From contig NZ_BMED01000002.1 in the NCBI RefSeq assembly GCF_014636315.1, positions 930,001 through 994,000 on the forward strand: a DNA stretch of 64,000 nucleotides. The letters run 5' to 3'. The notes beneath the pieces are model-generated. The model saw only the letters and a list, made by a program, of their open reading frames with translations. It was not told the origin of the DNA and ran no database searches. The position numbers were made by a program, and so were the translations under genes. Shown piece by piece: positions 56,995 to 64,000 of this stretch; position 1 is the stretch's first letter, and the number at the start of each line of letters is the position of its first letter. The stretch is from Parundibacterium terreum (GTDB lineage: Bacteria; Pseudomonadota; Gammaproteobacteria; Burkholderiales; Burkholderiaceae_D).

Positions 56995-58368
56995 ATGCAG
57001 GCTACCGCCCCTGCACCACTATTCATTTCATCCTCATTTGCCATGACTAGCAGATCTCCCCTCGCCGCCACTCCAGCCCATGGCCTGGATGCCCCCTCGT
57101 ATAAGTTCATTTCTTATATGGCATTCCTGTATGCCTTGCTGATCTTATACGGCAGCCTGTTCCCGTTCAGCGACTGGACCACTCCGAGCACACGTCTATT
57201 TACCTTCCTGGTCACCATGCCCAGCATAGAGCGCGCCGATATCGTGCAAAACATACTGGTCTACGCGCCGCTGGGCCTATTGCTGGTCCTGCGATTAAAC
57301 CGGAACATGGGCTTCTGGCTGGCATTGATACTCGCTACCATCGTGGGCACGCTGCTCAGTTTTGCCGTCGAGAGCATCCAGCAATTCCTGCCTAGCCGCG
57401 TTGCTTCGCTGTCTGATCTGGTCATGAATTTTCTCGGTACTTTCCTGGGTGGGGTATTGGCCGGCTTCATGAGCGCAGAGACGCTGACCGGCAAGGCTGT
57501 CGCAAAATACCGCGAACAGTGGTTTCGCACCGGCATCCTGGCAAATATCGGCATCGCGATACTGGCCATGTGGAGCCTGTCGCAAACCACGCCGCTGGTG
57601 CCGTCGCTGGACGTATCCCATCTGCGCCACGGTCTGGCGCTGCTCAAGCATGAGATCCTGTACCCGGATTCGTTCAGCTATGCAAAGATGGCGACCTATA
57701 GCCTGTATATACTGGCACTCGGCCTGTTGACCGTGACCGTCGTCCGGCGCGACAGGCCAGCGATGCTGGTATTCGCTACACTGGTGGCCGGCATACTCTG
57801 CGGCAAGGTGCTGATCGTTACCCGCCAGCTTGCTCCGGAAGTTTTGCTGGCCGCCATTGTTGCGCTACTGCTGCTTTTGCCGCTGCAGTATTTATCCAAA
57901 AAACTCAATGCTGTAAGCGGCATCCTTCTGATACTGGCAGGCTTCACGGTCTTTGAACTGGCGCCGGCGGACGCTGGATTCAGCTACCCCTTCAACTGGA
58001 TACCCTTTGCCGGCCAGATGTCTTCGCTGTCGGGCCTGGAAAACATCCTTGAATTGCTGTGGCCATTCATGGCGCTTGCCTATTTCACCCGTTCCATCGT
58101 GCCTTTCTTCCGCCACACGGAGGCAGCGTTCTTCGGCGGGCTGGCAGTACTCGTGATCCTGTTCTTCGAGGAGTGGTATCAGCAGTTTGTCCCTGGACGC
58201 TATGGAGACATCACGCAGATCATGCTGGGGTTTGCGGGCTGGGTATTGCCGTGGTGCGTGGGCAGCAGTTCAGACGATACGGATGCGGAGAGTGCACCGC
58301 CGAAACGCCGGCGCCGCCGCAGTAGCCACAGTGTGGGTCACGGCGGTAGTCTGAGGCAAGAAGAGTAA
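56995..58368 (+). CDS. VanZ-family multi-span membrane protein
   Basis: 457 residues with about ten membrane spans. The N-terminal half holds the VanZ domain: ADIVQNILVYAPLGLLLVLRLNR and FLPSRVASLSDLVMNFLGTFLGG (parts are diagnostic: SRVASLSDLVMN). VanZ-type proteins can give low-level teicoplanin resistance and are often linked to envelope functions. The second half is an additional membrane region without a recognised domain; the tail is Lys/Arg-rich (PPKRRRRRSS). Start ATG 56995; ATG 57043 is also possible. A strong bidirectional terminator follows. Confidence 0.78.
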   Translation: MQATAPAPLFISSSFAMTSRSPLAATPAHGLDAPSYKFISYMAFLYALLILYGSLFPFSDWTTPSTRLFTFLVTMPSIERADIVQNILVYAPLGLLLVLRLNRNMGFWLALILATIVGTLLSFAVESIQQFLPSRVASLSDLVMNFLGTFLGGVLAGFMSAETLTGKAVAKYREQWFRTGILANIGIAILAMWSLSQTTPLVPSLDVSHLRHGLALLKHEILYPDSFSYAKMATYSLYILALGLLTVTVVRRDRPAMLVFATLVAGILCGKVLIVTRQLAPEVLLAAIVALLLLLPLQYLSKKLNAVSGILLILAGFTVFELAPADAGFSYPFNWIPFAGQMSSLSGLENILELLWPFMALAYFTRSIVPFFRHTEAAFFGGLAVLVILFFEEWYQQFVPGRYGDITQIMLGFAGWVLPWCVGSSSDDTDAESAPPKRRRRRSSHSVGHGGSLRQEE

Positions 58369-58378
58369 AACAGGAAAA

Positions 58379-58418
58379 TAAAAAATCCCCGCATGCTTGC
58401 ACATGCGGGGATTTTTTT
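58379..58418. terminator. Bidirectional intrinsic terminator, VanZ gene / TonB receptor gene
   Basis: AATCCCCGCATG and CATGCGGGGATT form a 12-base stem around a short loop (58384-58413), with T-run on the right and A-run on the left, so it serves the convergent genes on both strands. Confidence 0.92.
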
Positions 58419-58428
58419 AACAGACCGC

Positions 58429-60762
58429 TTACAGTTTTCCAGATAAGCTGAGACCTACCGTCAACGGCCGCAAGCGATAGCCTTCGCTGACGGACTGCAC
58501 ATTTGGCCGCTGAATGACTTTATCGTTATTCAGCAAATTCTTTGCAAATAAGGATACTTCCCAGCTTCCAAACGTTGCGCCTACGCTGGCGTCCACCGTG
58601 CTGTAGGAAGGACGTACGTAGTCAGGATCAGTATGGATCAGGCTACCGTGGCTGCTACCCACCCAATGTACGCCGGCACGCGCGAAACCATAGGTATCTT
58701 CAGTGATGCTGAAGTTATAGGTAGCCGCCAGGCTGGCATTGTATTTAGGTACGCCCTGGATCTGGTCGCCGGATTTGGCGCCCAGGGAAGGTACGTCACT
58801 GGCCAACGTCGCGTTGGTATAGCCGCCGGAAAAACTCAGCAAGAGGTTGGCAGTCGGCTTGGCCTTGATTTCGACTTCAGCGCCATAGCTCTTGGCTTTG
58901 CCTACGTTGGTTTCAAAGTCGAAACCGCAACCCGGCAAAGTAATATCCTGCTGCAGCTTGTTCCAGTCTATGTAGAATGCCGCCAGGTTCACAGACAGGC
59001 GATTACCCATCAGCCTGGATTTGCTGCCGACTTCATAGCTCCAGAGCTTATCCGGGCCAAAGGACAGCGGCGCTTCTGACAGATTCAGGTTATGAAAATC
59101 CGCTGCGCAGACCGAAGTCGGAATCGCGCGATTTTGGCCACCCAGACGGAAACCCTGTGCTGCAGTTGCATACAAGGTGTTGTTAGGGTCAACTTGCCAG
59201 GAAATCGCAAACTTTGGAGTGAAAGCCTTGAAATCGGAAGATGCTTCCGAGTGCTGAGGGCCGCCGGCAAAGAAGAAATCGCCATCACGCACCAAAGAAT
59301 CGGACGCACGCAGGTAACGCGCACCGACTGTCGCTTGCAGCGCCGGGCTGAAGTAATAGCTGGCTTCGCCGAATACCGCTTTCTGCGTGGTGTGATAATG
59401 GCGTGCACTGAAGTAGGAATTATCCCCTGGGAAAGCCGAACCCAGTTGGCTAGGGTCGGCGATATTCACGCCGGCTGCATTGAAAGCCTGATTGATGCCG
59501 AATACAGGTTCGTTATCAACAACCGTGGTGAACAGGTTGGAATAATAGACACCGCCCAGCCAGGTAATCGGAGAGCCGCCTTTGGGATCATAAGGCTTGG
59601 ACGCTACGCGTATTTCTTGAGAAAATTGCTTGATCTCATTGTTCAGATAGACCGCAGAGGGCAGGCCGGAAACCAGATCACCCAGGCCAGGCGGCGTCGT
59701 GATCAGGCTGCCGATATAGCTGCTGTTGACGACAGTACCGTCCTGCGTACGATCAAAATTGCGCTTGAAGTAGCTGGATACCGATACCAGGTCGGCTGAA
59801 CCGAGGTCGTAATTGACCGTCAGGCTGGGTACCAGCAATCTATCTTTGCCCGGCTCGCGAACAATTTTATTAGTCTGGTTTTTTGGCAAATCGGTGTAGG
59901 AAGCATCGATATCATCGCTTTTCACGTCCTGATAAAAGACCGATGGTGTAATCACCAGGCCGGTCATGGGCACCCATTTCAACGCCAATCGTGCCACCGA
60001 GCTATCTTGTGAGTTGATGCCGGACGCGACTACCTTGCCGGTCGTCGGCGATACCTGGTCGATGTAGCCGCTGTCACGGCCTTTTTGCAAGCCTATGCGC
60101 AGTGCCAGCTCGTCCTTGATCAGCGGAAAATTGAATACGCCATTGGCCGTGTAATTGGTGCCGCCGCCTTTAGTGGAAGAAACCTCTGAATACACATTGT
60201 TTTCGCGCTCATTCAGATTGGGCTGGTTGGTGATGAATTTGATCGTACCGCCCATGGAGCTGGCGCCGTACAAAGTACCTTGCGGGCCGCGCAAGACTTC
60301 AATGCGATCAAGGTCGAACAGTTTTGGTTCCGCACTGCCCAGGCTATACAGATTGCGCGTGGTCAAAGATACGTCATCCATGTACATGCCGACCGTGGCG
60401 GAGCCTGCGGCAGAACTGACGCCGCGAATTTCTATATTGCTGAGGCCTGCACCGGTACCGCTGGCGCCGGAGTTGGAAATATTAGGAATGGAGCGCGTAA
60501 TATCGCCCACATCGGTGATATGGCGGCCTACCAGGTCTTCACCTGTCATCACGGAAATACTCAGCGGCACTTTGCTGGCGTCTTCCTTGCGCTTTTGCGC
60601 GGTGACGGTCACGGTTTCAATTTGTTCAGAACGCTTGCCGGGAGTAGCGGCAGCAGGTGTAGTGGATGCAGTATCGGTAGATTGTTGCGCCCAGGCTGAG
60701 CTCGCGAATAAGGATGAAATTGCGGCCGCGAGAAAAACCATTTTCCCTTTTTGAACTTGCAT
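58429..60762 (-). CDS. TonB-dependent outer membrane receptor
   Basis: 777 residues. Signal peptide about 1-26 (SSLFASSAWA). Plug domain (about 45-170) with ETVTVTAQKRKEDASKVPLSI and IEIRGVSS; the barrel follows, with WLGGVYYSNLF, QATVGARYLRASDS, YATAAQGFRLGGQNR and LAATYNF. TonB box-like IETVTVTAQ near residue 48. No regulatory or metal-binding neighbour is adjacent, so the ligand cannot be predicted; the architecture fits both siderophore and carbohydrate or plant-compound uptake. It ends at the shared terminator. Confidence 0.93.
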   Translation of the reverse strand: MQVQKGKMVFLAAAISSLFASSAWAQQSTDTASTTPAAATPGKRSEQIETVTVTAQKRKEDASKVPLSISVMTGEDLVGRHITDVGDITRSIPNISNSGASGTGAGLSNIEIRGVSSAAGSATVGMYMDDVSLTTRNLYSLGSAEPKLFDLDRIEVLRGPQGTLYGASSMGGTIKFITNQPNLNERENNVYSEVSSTKGGGTNYTANGVFNFPLIKDELALRIGLQKGRDSGYIDQVSPTTGKVVASGINSQDSSVARLALKWVPMTGLVITPSVFYQDVKSDDIDASYTDLPKNQTNKIVREPGKDRLLVPSLTVNYDLGSADLVSVSSYFKRNFDRTQDGTVVNSSYIGSLITTPPGLGDLVSGLPSAVYLNNEIKQFSQEIRVASKPYDPKGGSPITWLGGVYYSNLFTTVVDNEPVFGINQAFNAAGVNIADPSQLGSAFPGDNSYFSARHYHTTQKAVFGEASYYFSPALQATVGARYLRASDSLVRDGDFFFAGGPQHSEASSDFKAFTPKFAISWQVDPNNTLYATAAQGFRLGGQNRAIPTSVCAADFHNLNLSEAPLSFGPDKLWSYEVGSKSRLMGNRLSVNLAAFYIDWNKLQQDITLPGCGFDFETNVGKAKSYGAEVEIKAKPTANLLLSFSGGYTNATLASDVPSLGAKSGDQIQGVPKYNASLAATYNFSITEDTYGFARAGVHWVGSSHGSLIHTDPDYVRPSYSTVDASVGATFGSWEVSLFAKNLLNNDKVIQRPNVQSVSEGYRLRPLTVGLSLSGKL

Positions 60763-61150
60763 TGTTTTTTATACCTTCCCAAGGATGCCGGGTCCAGACA
60801 AATTGCTGTTTGGGCCCAGAGAGCTTACGATCGATTGCAGTGCTGGCTTGCACTGTTTCGCTATAAGCATATTATTAATATTGAACCAACCGGGGGCTAA
60901 GGTAGCATAGACTTTTGGCACCGCAAAGGTCGTGTGGTATTAATGCTGAAAAGCGTCAAACATGAAAATTTCTTGAAAGAAAATAGTGCAAATCCCGTAC
61001 GCAGATGGTGCAGCGACGGGCCAAATTCCCAACTATGGGGAGCGAAAAACAAAGCGCCCGTCGCGTAAAAATTTGCGGGACGGGCGCGGTGGTATGCAGG
61101 GGATAAAAATATCGCTGAAGCCGCCTACTTTAGCAGCTTATGCCGGTGCC
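60763..61150. other. Intergenic region between TonB receptor and creA
   Basis: 388 bases with no gene. It carries the promoter of the TonB receptor gene and the creA terminator (next entry). The stretch near 60860-60990 is AT-rich. Confidence 0.45.
61044..61087 (-). terminator. Intrinsic terminator of creA
   Basis: On the minus strand GCGCCCGTC pairs with GACGGGCGC around a 16-base loop (61054-61087), followed by TTTGTTTTT. It lies about 65 bases after the creA stop. Confidence 0.85.
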
Positions 61151-61621
61151 TTATTTCAGTGGAATAGGCTGGCTTCTGTCGACCGCCACTGCAGTGATAT
61201 TGTTCTTGGGCGAACCGTCCACCAGCTTGTCTGAATAGGTCAGATAGACCAGTGCATTGCGCGATTTATCGACTATGCGCACGATGCGCAGTTTCTTGAA
61301 CAGGATGGACAGTCGTTCATTGAATACCTCTTCCTGCATAGGCAAAGGCTTCTTGAAGTTGATAGGTCCGACCTGGCGACAGGCAATCGCGGCCTCGGCC
61401 TTATCTTCGGCCAAGCCCAGCGCACCGCTGACGCCGCCGGTTTTGGCACGTGAGATATAGCAGGTCACGCCATCCACTTTAGGATCGTCATAGGCTTCCA
61501 CGACGATTTTGTGGTCAGGTCCTATCAGCTTGAAGGCGGTATCGACACTACCCAGTGTCTCGGCATGGGCGGCGCCGGCAAACAGACATGCTCCGGCGAT
61601 CGCCAGTTTATGTAATTTCAT
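61151..61621 (-). CDS. creA: CreA-family periplasmic protein
   Basis: 156 residues; ATG 61621 with a GAGGAT site. The signal peptide ends around residue 20 (FAGAAHAET). The body fits Cre[41 protein letters not shown] and [17 protein letters not shown]-like segments, and [24 protein letters not shown]. The function of the family is not settled. It lies 39 bases after the permease gene stop... read in order: permease at 61663-63135 upstream of it on the minus strand is in the reverse position, so creA is transcribed before the permease gene. Confidence 0.85.
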   Translation of the reverse strand: MKLHKLAIAGACLFAGAAHAETLGSVDTAFKLIGPDHKIVVEAYDDPKVDGVTCYISRAKTGGVSGALGLAEDKAEAAIACRQVGPINFKKPLPMQEEVFNERLSILFKKLRIVRIVDKSRNALVYLTYSDKLVDGSPKNNITAVAVDRSQPIPLK

Positions 61622-61662
61622 CACTATCCTCGCAATATAAAAACTACCTGAAGACTGTCCGT

Positions 61663-63135
61663 TCAGGCTTGATTATTGGTATTCAGACGCGAATTACGCA
61701 TGCCGTAGATAAAGTAACCCGCAACTGCAATACCCATCCAGATAAAAAATACCCAGTAAGTCAGCCGTGACAAATCCTTCAGGATATACAGGCAGGCAAT
61801 GATACTCAGCGCCGGCACCAGATACGGGCCGAAAGGCACGCGGAAGCCTCCATGGTCCGTGCTCAGGTCAATGTGTTTTTTACGTATCACCGGCACTGCC
61901 GCCGATACCACGATAAATGCGACCAGCGTGCCCATGCTCACCATATCCCACAGGAAAGTGGAATCGACGAAACCGGCCACCAGAGCGACGGCCAGGCAAA
62001 CGATAATGGTATTGTTGACCGGCACGCGGGTGCGGGCGCTGACGGCATGGAAGGACTTGGGAATCAAGCCGTCCTTGCTGATCGCATACAAGATGCGGCT
62101 CTGGCCGTAGATCGTCACCAGCGTTACGCTGAAGACGGATATAACGGCGCCGCCAGACAGTATCAATGCGGGCCAGGCCTTGCCTGTAACGTTTTGCAGG
62201 ATCACGGCCAGGCCAGCCTCCTGGCCTTCAAATTTGCTGGCTGGTTGGGCGCCCATTGCGGCTACCGCAACCACCAGGTAAAACACCGTGACGATAACTA
62301 GTGCCGCCAATATGCCCAGCGGCACATTGCGCTTGGGGTCCCGCACTTCCGAACCCGCCGTGGCAACCGTATCAAGACCGATAAAAGAGAAAAAGACCGT
62401 TGCCGCTGCGGCAGTCACGGCAGACAGCCCGCCTGGGCCCTTGGCGCTGTCAGTCATAAAGAACGGCGTGAAATTAGCTGCATCAAAACCCGAGAACGCG
62501 ATCACGGCAAAGAAGGTCAGGATGATCAGCTTGATCGATACCATCACCGCATTGACCGTGGCCGATTCCTTTGCGCCACGCAATAACAAAAAGCCACAGA
62601 TGACAACCAGTGCTACAGGTGGGAGGTTAAAGTGTCCGGCATGTATTTCCAGGCCATTCGGCCCGGAAGCGATCATCGGGGAGCGCAGCATTCCAGGAAT
62701 TTTCCATCCGGTAGCATTGACGAGAAAATTGTTCAGGTAGTCCGACCATCCTATCGCGGTGGCACTGGCGGCCAGGCCATACTCCAGCAGCAGGCAACCA
62801 GCCACAATGAATGCGGCAAACTCACCCAGCGTCGCGTAAGCAAACGAATAGGAAGAGCCGGAGGCCGGAATCCTGGACGACAGCTCTGCGTAGCACAGTG
62901 CAGTCAACCCGGCAGTGACCGCCGCCATGATGAAGGACAGGATGACGGAGGGACCGGCTTTTGGCACGGCTTCCACCATCGTGAAGAAAATACCGGTACC
63001 TATGGTGGCACCGACACCTATCATGGTCAGTGCGAACAGGCCCAGCGAGCGTTTCAGTTCATGGTCTCCAGCATGTTCGGCCGTACCTATAGGCTTGGTC
63101 CGGGTCAGTTGCTGGGCTAAAGTTTGTCGTCCCAA
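61663..63135 (-). CDS. APC-family amino acid permease (cationic amino acid transporter type)
   Basis: 490 residues with about 12 membrane spans, inner membrane. [13 protein letters not shown] in span 1 is the substrate-binding loop of APC transporters; [28 protein letters not shown] and [26 protein letters not shown] are typical of the CAT/YfnA group. Starts at TTG 63135 with AAGGAA six bases upstream. It is followed by creA on the same strand after 38 bases, and preceded by an amidohydrolase gene. Substrate could be a cationic or other amino acid released by peptide or amino acid breakdown. Confidence 0.9.
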   Translation of the reverse strand: MGRQTLAQQLTRTKPIGTAEHAGDHELKRSLGLFALTMIGVGATIGTGIFFTMVEAVPKAGPSVILSFIMAAVTAGLTALCYAELSSRIPASGSSYSFAYATLGEFAAFIVAGCLLLEYGLAASATAIGWSDYLNNFLVNATGWKIPGMLRSPMIASGPNGLEIHAGHFNLPPVALVVICGFLLLRGAKESATVNAVMVSIKLIILTFFAVIAFSGFDAANFTPFFMTDSAKGPGGLSAVTAAAATVFFSFIGLDTVATAGSEVRDPKRNVPLGILAALVIVTVFYLVVAVAAMGAQPASKFEGQEAGLAVILQNVTGKAWPALILSGGAVISVFSVTLVTIYGQSRILYAISKDGLIPKSFHAVSARTRVPVNNTIIVCLAVALVAGFVDSTFLWDMVSMGTLVAFIVVSAAVPVIRKKHIDLSTDHGGFRVPFGPYLVPALSIIACLYILKDLSRLTYWVFFIWMGIAVAGYFIYGMRNSRLNTNNQA

Positions 63136-63199
63136 GAGAGTTCCTTCTTTATTAATCTAAGTCTGTTGTTCTTATTCTTGCCTGTACTGCCGCCCAGGC

Positions 63200-64000
63200 C
63201 TAATCTGCCCTGGCGGGCTTGATCACTTGTCCGCCCTTCATCACAAAACTGACCTGCGTCAGCTTGGTCACGTCGGCCAGCGGATCATCAAAGACCGCAA
63301 TGATATCTGCATATTTTCCGGTTTTGATACTGCCTATGTCTTTTTTCAGGCCCAGCAGATCTGCGGCACTGATCGTGGCGGCCTGGATTGCCTGCATGGG
63401 TGTCATGCCGTACTTCACCATGTAAAAGAACTGCCGCGCATTGTCGCCGTGCGGATAGACGCCGGCATCGGTGCCGAAAGCCATGTGTGCGCCACCCTGG
63501 AATGCTTTGCGGAAATTATCCCTTTGCAACTGACCTATTTCCTTTTCCTTGGCCAGCGATTCCGGCAGGAAGCCTGCTTTTTCGCCCTCACCCAGGATAT
63601 AGTCGTCGTTATAGATGTCCATCACCAGCCAGGTGCCTTTTTCCCGTGCCATCTTGATGCCCTCGGCATCGATCAGGCTGGCATGCTCGACAGAATCCAC
63701 TCCCGCGCGTATCGCATCATTGATGCCGCTGGTGCCATGCGCATGGGCGGCGACCTTGCGCCCCAGCTTATGCGCTTCGGCAACAATCGCCTGCATTTCT
63801 TCCAGCGTGTATTGCTGCGCGCCAGCTGCATCGCCCTTGGACAGTACGCCACCGGTAGCGCAGATCTTGATCAGGTCGGCGCCATATTTGACCATTTCCC
63901 TGACCTTGGCCCGGGCTTCCCAGGGGCCGTCTGCGACGCCACGCCCGGTATCGTTGTATTCCGGCGGCAGCAGATTATTGTCGCAGTGACCGCCCTTGAT
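63200..64000 (-). CDS. Amidohydrolase, Xaa-Pro dipeptidase-like, 5' end outside window
   Basis: 267 codons are visible, open to the right window edge. Motifs of the metal-dependent hydrolases are seen: MVKYGADLIKICATGG, KVAAHAHG (metal His), DSVEHASLIDAEG, and FGTDAGVYPHGDNARQF (catalytic Asp), ending IGSIKTGKYADIIAVFDDPL. These match imidazolonepropionase/Xaa-Pro dipeptidase-like exported or cytoplasmic amidohydrolases. The N-terminal beta-sandwich and HxH are out of view. The permease gene follows 64 bases downstream on the same strand, suggesting joint degradation and uptake. Confidence 0.85.
   Translation of the reverse strand: MKGGHCDNNLLPPEYNDTGRGVADGPWEARAKVREMVKYGADLIKICATGGVLSKGDAAGAQQYTLEEMQAIVAEAHKLGRKVAAHAHGTSGINDAIRAGVDSVEHASLIDAEGIKMAREKGTWLVMDIYNDDYILGEGEKAGFLPESLAKEKEIGQLQRDNFRKAFQGGAHMAFGTDAGVYPHGDNARQFFYMVKYGMTPMQAIQAATISAADLLGLKKDIGSIKTGKYADIIAVFDDPLADVTKLTQVSFVMKGGQVIKPARAD

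Overview
The window looks like chromosome from a betaproteobacterium of the family Oxalobacteraceae, most like Herminiimonas or a close relative. This rests on the gene order gyrA-serC-pheA-hisC-tyrA-aroA, on the ompA-ubiG-gph-ssrA block, on the ANDNSYALAA tmRNA tag, and on general protein similarity as I recall it. No database search was possible.

Layout. 1-8570 (minus strand): aromatic amino acid and serine synthesis genes aroA (cut by the window edge), tyrA, hisC, pheA and serC, behind gyrA. 9393-12510 (plus): a short OmpA porin-linker protein with a terminator, ubiG, gph, a small membrane protein and the tmRNA gene ssrA. 12511 to about 17.2 kb: a decayed, AT-rich genomic island at the 3' end of ssrA. 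It holds an integrase broken by one in-frame TAG, a retropepsin-like secreted protein, the tail of a bacteriocin-type ABC exporter, a zinc-ribbon ORF stopped by an IS21-type end, an istA fragment and a HEPN-like protein. 17.4-19.6 kb: small proteins and a periplasmic solute-binding protein. 19.9-22.0 kb: a lipoprotein with a GH128-like catalytic domain and three near-identical carbohydrate-binding (F5/8 type C) domains. 22.4-27.2 kb: a four-gene MarR-regulated tripartite drug efflux operon. 27.3-29.3 kb: an SSB-like OB-fold protein and a chemoreceptor.

29.6-39.2 kb is a selenium locus. The three subunits of a respiratory formate dehydrogenase come first; fdnG has an in-frame TGA at codon 197 followed by a SECIS-like hairpin. 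Then follow fdhE, selA, selB and the selenocysteine tRNA gene selC. The client enzyme and most of the decoding machinery therefore sit together; selD is not in the window. 39.2-40.3 kb: a TetR regulator and an NTF2-like protein. 40.8-45.0 kb: a diffusible-signal-factor quorum-sensing pair, the receptor RpfR (FI-PAS-GGDEF-EAL) convergent with the synthase RpfF, plus a fatty acid desaturase just upstream of rpfF.

45.3-50.2 kb (minus) is the most unusual operon. A Tat-exported molybdenum hydroxylase of the isoquinoline-oxidoreductase type (small and large subunits) is joined, with overlaps or gaps of only a few bases, to soxX, soxY, soxZ and soxA. soxB and soxCD are not seen. 50.5-53.8 kb: a large exported TolB-propeller plus amidohydrolase protein. 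54.4-58.4 kb: two small membrane proteins, an HDOD protein, a YdcF-type protein and a VanZ-family protein. 58.4-64.0 kb (minus): a TonB-dependent receptor, a CreA-family protein, an APC amino acid permease and a second amidohydrolase cut by the window edge.
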